From Aquificota bacterium (GTDB lineage Bacteria > Aquificota > Aquificia > Aquificales > Hydrogenothermaceae): a stretch of 10,663 nucleotides of DNA. The stretch lies in assembly GCA_013153235.1 (NCBI GenBank), contig JAADEU010000018.1, positions 1 to 10,663 on the forward strand, read 5' to 3'. The notes under the pieces are model-generated. The model was not told where the DNA came from and did no database searches. It saw nothing but the letters and a program-made list of their open reading frames with translations. Shown in pieces: positions 7,031-10,663 of this stretch. A program made the translations under genes and the position numbers. The stretch's first letter is position 1. Every line of letters starts with the position of its first letter.

Positions 7031-7673
7031 CCTTTGATGGTTTATAAATCAGGTCTATCAAAAACCATCCTGTTATAAACCCGCCTATATGGGCGTACCA
7101 TGCAACACCTCCCATCCCTGGAGGTGTAACCATAGCAAACATAACCTGGATAAAAAACCAGTACCCGATAAAAAACCACGCAGGGAGTACAAAGACCATA
7201 AAGAAAAACGGTGGTATAACAGTCAGAACCTTTGCGTGGGGATACAGCTTTATGTAGGCGGCGAGTATTCCGCTTATAGCCCCAGATGCTCCAATCATAG
7301 GTATAAACGGATTTCCGGCTGCAAGACTGATAATAGACTGGGTAAATGCTGCGCCTGTTCCTGATAGCAGGTAAAAGACAATGAATCTAACCTTCCCAAG
7401 AGCGTCTTCCACATTATTTCCAAAAATCCACAGGAAAAGCATATTCCCAAACAGATGGGCAAATCCCCCGTGTATAAACATGGAGGTTACAATTTTGTCA
7501 AATCTAAAATTGAGGATATCAACAGGAAGGAGTCCATACTGGTGAATAAATGCCTCAAGAAGTGGTCTAGGGAGGGATAGTTCATAAGCAAAAATTAAAC
7601 AGTTGAGAATAATTATTAATACTGTTAATAACGGGAATGTTCTTGTGGGTATATTATCCTTCAGAGGAAACAT
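6999..7673 (-). CDS. Rhomboid family intramembrane serine protease
   Basis: Membrane protease cutting substrates within or near transmembrane helices. Using the ATG at 7671-7673 (224 aa), the protein starts MFPLKDNIPTRTFPLLT, the typical N-terminus of this bacterial subfamily. Six or so hydrophobic helices follow. The catalytic pair is Ser130 in GASGAISG and His195 in YAHIGGFITG; the HLFGNMLFLWIFGNNVED block (73-90) supplies the oxyanion-hole His73 and Asn77. This start has a good ribosome binding site (GAGGT, 6 nt spacing). A GTG further upstream (7704-7706) would add 11 residues (LSLFKKRGQE-like), but has no ribosome binding site. Upstream on the same strand is the terminator of a predicted sRNA, so expression may come from read-through or from a weak promoter in 7680-7715 that I could not define. 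The substrate is unknown. Confidence 0.95.
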   Translation of the reverse strand: MFPLKDNIPTRTFPLLTVLIIILNCLIFAYELSLPRPLLEAFIHQYGLLPVDILNFRFDKIVTSMFIHGGFAHLFGNMLFLWIFGNNVEDALGKVRFIVFYLLSGTGAAFTQSIISLAAGNPFIPMIGASGAISGILAAYIKLYPHAKVLTVIPPFFFMVFVLPAWFFIGYWFFIQVMFAMVTPPGMGGVAWYAHIGGFITGWFLIDLIYKPSKVKVVHYSTLR

Positions 7674-7716
7674 TTCCTGACCTCGTTTTTTGAATAATGA
7701 TAACACAGGATTGGTG

Positions 7717-7750
7717 AAAAAATAAAAAGGAGGCTCCGTTGCAGAGCCTC
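7717..7750 (-). terminator. Intrinsic terminator ending the predicted sRNA
   Basis: On the minus strand a perfect 7-bp stem, GAGGCTC (7744-7750) with GAGCCTC (7730-7736), encloses a 7-nt loop and is followed by CTTTTTATTTTTT down to 7717. It cannot be needed for the cco operon, which already has a stronger terminator about 150 bp upstream, so it must end a transcript that begins between the two. Confidence 0.75.
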
Positions 7751-7779
7751 AGAAATTTGGGGGAGGGAGGGGGGAGGTG
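7717..7779 (-). ncRNA. Predicted small RNA with C-rich, anti-Shine-Dalgarno 5' segment
   Basis: A free-standing minus-strand transcription unit lies in the gap between rhomboid and cco genes: consensus promoter (7786-7814), predicted start near 7779, terminator at 7717-7750. The predicted RNA is about 60 nt. Its first 20 or so nucleotides are almost only C and U, beginning (A)UCACCUCC; AUCACCUCC is what I recall as the tail of bacterial 16S rRNA. It is followed by a CCCCCC run and two further C runs, then AAAUUUCU and the terminator hairpin. There is no ATG, GTG or TTG inside, so it is not a small protein gene. A single-stranded C/U stretch followed by a terminator is the design of known regulators that pair with G-rich ribosome binding sites. 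It could instead be an attenuated leader of the rhomboid gene. Predicted from sequence only. Confidence 0.6.
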
Positions 7780-7785
7780 ATTATT

Positions 7786-7814
7786 AATATAAATCAAACA
7801 TATTAACCTGTCAA
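7786..7814 (-). promoter_or_regulatory. Consensus sigma-70 promoter of the predicted sRNA
   Basis: On the minus strand, TTGACA (7809-7814, perfect) and TATATT (7786-7791, five of six) are separated by exactly 17 bp, with an A/T-rich UP-like stretch (about 7815-7840) upstream. It is the best promoter match in the window, and no protein gene start follows before the terminator 36 bp downstream. Confidence 0.75.
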
Positions 7815-7900
7815 GGTTTTTATTAAATTTCTATTTTCTATAGGGCTATTTACGTTTTTTATCGTTTTTTTGCATTTAATCCGAAATCCATATTCGGTTC

Positions 7901-7929
7901 AAAAAAAAAGGAGCCTCTATGGCTCCTTT
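7901..7929 (-). terminator. Intrinsic terminator of the cco operon
   Basis: On the minus strand AAAGGAGCC (7921-7929) pairs perfectly with GGCTCCTTT (7907-7915) across a 5-nt loop, a 9-bp stem, followed by six more T (7901-7906). It lies about 35 nt after the stop of the last cco gene and is the strongest terminator seen here. Confidence 0.9.
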
Positions 7930-7963
7930 CGACAGGTATATAAATTATACTACAGATAATTTC

Positions 7964-8188
7964 TTAATGTCTCATTAATTCCCTTAACCAGATGTACTTA
8001 TCTGCAGCCTCAGGTCCTTTTCCAATAACATCAAGCCATCCCAGGAAGTCTGGAATCCAGTCAAAAACGATGTAAGCAACTGTAAACAGGATGTAACCAA
8101 TCCAGAAAAGCATCCACCATGTTGGAACGGCATCTGTCATGTATGTGATTTTATCCACTGCCTTTGTATTCTCAAGATGTGAAGCCAT
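7964..8188 (-). CDS. ccoP: CcoP-like membrane anchor (FixP N-terminal domain only, no haem domain)
   Basis: Probable accessory subunit of the cbb3 oxidase, 74 aa. Residues 14-42 (ITYMTDAVPTWWMLFWIGYI and on) match the FixP/CcoP N-terminal domain pattern of an acidic residue, a Pro-x-Trp-Trp and a single transmembrane helix (about 23-42). In ordinary CcoP this anchor is followed by two cytochrome c domains; here the protein continues only with a short Pro/Trp-rich and charged tail and stops. There is no CxxCH and no cysteine at all. The sequence after the stop holds the operon terminator, with no detached cytochrome reading frame, so it does not look like a frameshift. The ATG overlaps the previous gene's stop as TGATG, with GGAGGT 8 nt upstream. 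The gene symbol refers to the anchor domain only. Confidence 0.75.
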   Translation of the reverse strand: MASHLENTKAVDKITYMTDAVPTWWMLFWIGYILFTVAYIVFDWIPDFLGWLDVIGKGPEAADKYIWLRELMRH

Positions 8189-8484
8189 CAGTACTTACCT
8201 CCTTCTTTTTCTGCCTTAACGACTTTTTCTTCCATTTCTAAAATCTCATATTTGGGGCCTTCTATATCCTTGAAGTCCCCTTTCATGTAGGAGTAAATAA
8301 ACAGGAATAACCATCCTGTCAGGGCTACCACGTAGGCGATAACCTCAACAAGAAATCCTTTTAGCTCAGAACCTGACATTCCGGCTTCCAGATACGCTAC
8401 CGTCCTTGTGGCGATAATTGTACCTACCACAAAGAGGAATATAAACAGTATCAGCAGAGCTACTGTTTTCTGTGAAATTCTCAT
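8188..8484 (-). CDS. CcoQ-like two-helix subunit of cbb3 oxidase
   Basis: Small membrane protein, 98 aa, in the place where CcoQ is usually encoded (between ccoO and ccoP). It has two hydrophobic helices, about 8-26 and 46-67, and a charged cytoplasmic tail of some 30 residues (YMKGDFKDIEGPKYEILEME and on). The second helix plus acidic tail resembles CcoQ, but standard CcoQ has a single helix and is shorter, so the first helix would be an addition; similarity is by position and architecture rather than by a signature motif. The likely role is stabilising the oxidase complex. The ATG has GGAGG 6 nt upstream, but that element is part of a hairpin stem (8492-8511). The stop overlaps the start of the ccoP-like gene by one base. 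Confidence 0.65.
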   Translation of the reverse strand: MRISQKTVALLILFIFLFVVGTIIATRTVAYLEAGMSGSELKGFLVEVIAYVVALTGWLFLFIYSYMKGDFKDIEGPKYEILEMEEKVVKAEKEGGKY

Positions 8485-8490
8485 CTTAAA

Positions 8491-8511
8491 CCTCCATTCT
8501 CCTTAATGGAG
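8491..8511 (-). promoter_or_regulatory. Hairpin sequestering the ccoQ-like ribosome binding site
   Basis: In the minus-strand mRNA, CTCCATT (8505-8511) pairs perfectly with AATGGAG (8492-8498) around a six-base loop AAGGAG. The 3' arm contains GGAG of the GGAGG Shine-Dalgarno (8491-8495), so folding would hide the ribosome binding site, while the loop shows a second SD-like AAGGAG. This may tune production of the small subunits relative to CcoN and CcoO. Confidence 0.45.
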
Positions 8512-8512
8512 A

Positions 8513-8537
8513 AAAGAGGGGCATAAAGCCCCTTTTT
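8513..8537 (-). terminator. Intercistronic hairpin directly after ccoO (attenuator or mRNA stabiliser)
   Basis: GGGGC-ATAAA-GCCCC core (8518-8532 on the plus strand), extended by A-T and one G-T pair to about 10 bp (8513-8522 with 8528-8537). On the minus strand it is followed by a UCUUUUC stretch, weaker than a full U-tract, so partial termination or 3'-end protection is more likely than complete arrest. It begins one base beyond the ccoO stop codon. Read on the plus strand it has TTTTTATT after it, but no plus-strand gene precedes it. Confidence 0.5.
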
Positions 8538-8538
8538 A

Positions 8539-9270
8539 TTACTTCTCAGCTGTTTCAATTCTGAATCCTTTTGGTGGTTTAACTTCCCAGCTACCCAGCC
8601 ACATGATGTATGTAAGGAGACCTATTCCCCTTGGATTTGGAACTATATTGCCCTTTTCGTCCTTTTCAAAGAACCATGGATATCCAGGCATTACAGAACC
8701 TGGAGATGTGGACTGTGGATTGTAGAGGTGGGCAACATGCCATCCTATATTGTGAACGGCCGCTTCCCTGATAAGGTCCTGTCCTATCCTCTTTGTACCC
8801 CAGAGCACCGGTGCCTGAAGTTCGTTCTGGTACTCAGATGGATAAGAAACTGTGTTTGAAACACCAGGTATACCGAATCTGAGTGTCTCGTTTGATACAG
8901 GTCTTACCATCTGGGAGTGACAGTTCCAGCATCCCTCAGCCACGTACCATCTGTGTCCGATTTTGAGAGCCTTTGCAAAAGTCTTTTCGTTAGGTACACA
9001 GTCCTCTATCTTTTCTGTTGCACCGCTGTAAGTATCTTCGTATTCACAGAACTTTTTGAACTGCTCTGGATAGAATCTGTATATCTTATTGAAGTCTGAC
9101 CATGCAGATGTATTCTTGGCTATAGCCTCAGCAGCAAGGTCATTTACAGACTTCTTCGGGATATCCTTCAGAACAAACATAGGCAGAGCCCATGAAATGA
9201 AGTCAGCAAAAAGGAAGAATATTATACCGGCAACAAGTGCCACAAAAGAGAAACGTTCCATCTTACCCAT
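8539..9270 (-). CDS. ccoO: cbb3-type cytochrome c oxidase subunit II (mono-haem)
   Basis: Membrane-anchored cytochrome c subunit passing electrons to CcoN. The 243-aa protein has an N-terminal transmembrane helix (about 8-33), then a periplasmic domain with the haem-binding EGCWNCHSQMVRP (CxxCH at 114-118) and the axial methionine region VMPGYPWF (Met194). Other family landmarks are present: APVLWGTKRIGQDL and WHVAHLYNPQ. Between the membrane helix and the haem motif is an unusually long segment (about 43-105) with Cys75 and Cys91, not part of the haem site and possibly a disulfide. The start ATG has a perfect AAGGAGGT 8 nt upstream and lies 14 nt after ccoN. A two-hairpin region separates it from the next gene. 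Confidence 0.97.
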   Translation of the reverse strand: MGKMERFSFVALVAGIIFFLFADFISWALPMFVLKDIPKKSVNDLAAEAIAKNTSAWSDFNKIYRFYPEQFKKFCEYEDTYSGATEKIEDCVPNEKTFAKALKIGHRWYVAEGCWNCHSQMVRPVSNETLRFGIPGVSNTVSYPSEYQNELQAPVLWGTKRIGQDLIREAAVHNIGWHVAHLYNPQSTSPGSVMPGYPWFFEKDEKGNIVPNPRGIGLLTYIMWLGSWEVKPPKGFRIETAEK

Positions 9271-9284
9271 TACACCTTACCTCC

Positions 9285-10663
9285 TTATGCTTCTCTGAGC
9301 TCTGCAGAGAGTCCAGCTTTTGCAGTTGCAGTTTTGTAGAAGTTCAGCGCGTACATGAACAGTCCTGTGAGCATCATGATTCCAGCAATAGACCTGAAGT
9401 ACCAGAATGGTTTGGAGAAGTTAACAGAATCAATCCATGGGTTGAGTCCAATCCAGTCGAATCCCTGAACAAGACCAGCAGCTGTAAGGTCAAAGAACAT
9501 TGCAAGAACACCAATCATAAGGAGCCAGTAAGCACCTTCAGAAAGTCCTTTTGAGTACATTGTTTCTTTACCAAACAGTCTTGGCCATACATATTCTGCC
9601 ATTCCAAGGACCCACAGACCGAATGTTCCAAACATAATCAGGTGGGCGTGACCTGTTACCCAGTCTGTGAAGTGGATTACCTTCTGGAATGTCAGTGTAA
9701 CGTGGAATGCACACTGGAAGCATGTAATCCAGTAGAAGATAGCTCCTGTGTACATATATCTCAGTGGAACATTGTATTTGAGCTGTTCTGCAGAACCCCT
9801 CAGTGTCATCATGAAGTTAATCAGAACTGAAGTAACAGCAAACTCAACAGCAACTGTTGCGAATACCGCAGAGTACTGGGCGAACATAGGTATTGGAGAC
9901 CAGAGGAAGTGGTGAACACCGTTCATTGGATAGAAGAACGCCAGTCCCCAGAATCCAAGGAGTGAAAGACCGTGGGACCACATTGGCTTCTTCATAATAA
10001 CAGGTACGAAGTAGTACATGAGACCCCATGCAACAGGTGTAACGTACAGTCCAACAAGGTCGTGGATAAATGTTGACTGAACAGCACCTGCACCTGAACC
10101 AACAGCCCAGAATCTTGGAATCAGGTTACCCATGAAAACAACCAGTGGAGTCCATACAAGCATTGCGGCTACGTACCATCCGGTAACATAGAGTGGTCCT
10201 CTCTGTGAAGCCTTGAACAGTGGAGCACCAAACTGGAGCAGGTGAAGCAGAAGCCAGAATACGATAATTGGGTCAAGCCACCATGGAGTTTCACCCCATT
10301 CAACGTTGTCTGCCATTCCAAGGAAGAGAATGGAAACAACAGTTATAAGAACGGCAGCTTGCAGTGCAATGAACATAAACCATCCAAGTGCATCACTGAG
10401 GATTCTGTATCCTGTAAATCTTGGTACCGCCCAGTAGAGGAGTCCTGTAAACATGTTAACAAGGAATCCATAAGCAGCACCGGCTGTGTGAATCATTCTT
10501 ACTCTACCAGGAGAGAGAAACTCTATTCCTGGAAATGGGTATATTCCATCAAGCTGGAGAGAATATAAGAATCCCATTATTGCAACAATAATGAAGAAAA
10601 TAAGACCCATTGCAACGTGAGCTTTTACAAGCCCATAGTTGACAAGGTTTTGGAGCTCTTGAT
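9285..10663 (-). CDS. ccoN: cbb3-type cytochrome c oxidase catalytic subunit I (5' end beyond window)
   Basis: Reduces oxygen to water at a haem b3-CuB centre and pumps protons; cbb3 enzymes serve low-oxygen respiration. The frame stays open to the window edge: residues before the first visible ATG (10608-10610) read NLVNYGLVKAHVA, continuing the first membrane helix, and that ATG has no ribosome binding site, so the true start is outside. Numbered from that Met, the haem b His is H41 (RMIHTAGA), CuB ligands are H183 (STFIHDLVG) and the H233-H234 pair (YPMNGVHHFLW, with active-site Tyr227), and the haem ligands are H321 and H323 (VTGHAHLIMFG). About 12 helices are expected. First visible gene of ccoN-ccoO-ccoQ-like-ccoP-like; the promoter is off-window. 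Confidence 0.97.
   Translation of the reverse strand, partial: QELQNLVNYGLVKAHVAMGLIFFIIVAIMGFLYSLQLDGIYPFPGIEFLSPGRVRMIHTAGAAYGFLVNMFTGLLYWAVPRFTGYRILSDALGWFMFIALQAAVLITVVSILFLGMADNVEWGETPWWLDPIIVFWLLLHLLQFGAPLFKASQRGPLYVTGWYVAAMLVWTPLVVFMGNLIPRFWAVGSGAGAVQSTFIHDLVGLYVTPVAWGLMYYFVPVIMKKPMWSHGLSLLGFWGLAFFYPMNGVHHFLWSPIPMFAQYSAVFATVAVEFAVTSVLINFMMTLRGSAEQLKYNVPLRYMYTGAIFYWITCFQCAFHVTLTFQKVIHFTDWVTGHAHLIMFGTFGLWVLGMAEYVWPRLFGKETMYSKGLSEGAYWLLMIGVLAMFFDLTAAGLVQGFDWIGLNPWIDSVNFSKPFWYFRSIAGIMMLTGLFMYALNFYKTATAKAGLSAELREA

Noticed and set aside
7674..7706. Upstream GTG start for the rhomboid gene, adding 11 residues
   Set aside because: It has no ribosome binding site, whereas the ATG at 7671-7673 has GAGGT at 6 nt and gives the usual N-terminus MFPLKDNIPTR.
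7771..7810. GGGGGGAGGTGAT on the plus strand as a ribosome binding site for a small plus-strand gene
   Set aside because: No ATG, GTG or TTG follows within a usable distance and the frames stop quickly; the match is better explained by the C-rich segment of the minus-strand RNA.
7881..7897. CCGAA-N7-TTCGG hairpin between the cco terminator and the sRNA promoter
   Set aside because: Only five base pairs and no U-tract on either strand; could be a minor element but cannot be supported.
10608..10610. ATG as the true start of ccoN
   Set aside because: It lacks a Shine-Dalgarno, lies within the first membrane helix, and the frame stays open to the window edge with plausible protein sequence, so the gene is treated as truncated by the window.
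1..10663. CRISPR arrays, tRNA/rRNA genes, insertion sequences or prophage genes
   Set aside because: None seen: no spaced direct repeats, no tRNA cloverleaf recognised, and no transposase or integrase motifs in any frame.

Overview
The window looks like a chromosomal segment from a thermophilic, microaerophilic bacterium of the Aquificota, most likely the Hydrogenothermaceae/Persephonella side. The evidence is a KdsA that resembles the Aquifex metal-dependent enzyme almost motif for motif, a cbb3-type oxidase in a Gram-negative (TonB, Kdo) background, AT-rich intergenic regions, dense gene packing, and frequent TTG starts. The genus is inference from remembered family features; no search was run.

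Layout. Minus strand, 1-5169: partial pyrF (TTG start, own promoter), a family-4 uracil-DNA glycosylase overlapping radA by 11 nt, radA, an unrecognised 137-aa protein, then rnhA-tonB-exbD-exbB. Transcription runs from exbB to rnhA from a near-consensus promoter at 5200-5228. Plus strand, 5341-7030: kdsA and an overlapping lipoprotein gene with fibronectin-III-like repeats. Minus strand, 6999-7673: a rhomboid protease gene whose 3' end overlaps the lipoprotein gene by 32 bp. Minus strand, 7964-10663: a cbb3 oxidase operon, ccoN (truncated by the window edge), ccoO, a CcoQ-like two-helix protein, and a CcoP reduced to its membrane anchor. It ends in a strong intrinsic terminator at 7901-7929.

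The most interesting element is the gap between the rhomboid gene and the cco operon (7674-7963). After the cco terminator, the minus strand carries a consensus promoter (TTGACA, 17 bp, TATATT), then about 20 nt of nearly pure C/U beginning AUCACCUCC, which repeats the anti-Shine-Dalgarno tail of 16S rRNA, then a hairpin with a U-tract. No start codon lies inside. This predicts a compact sRNA of about 60 nt built to pair with ribosome binding sites. The alternative is an attenuated leader of the rhomboid gene.

The genes combine envelope functions (Kdo synthesis for LPS, TonB energisation, a lipoprotein, a membrane protease), DNA maintenance (RadA, UDG, RNase HI), pyrimidine synthesis and high-affinity oxygen respiration. 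Four protein genes use TTG starts, and several neighbours are coupled by TAATG/TGATG overlaps.
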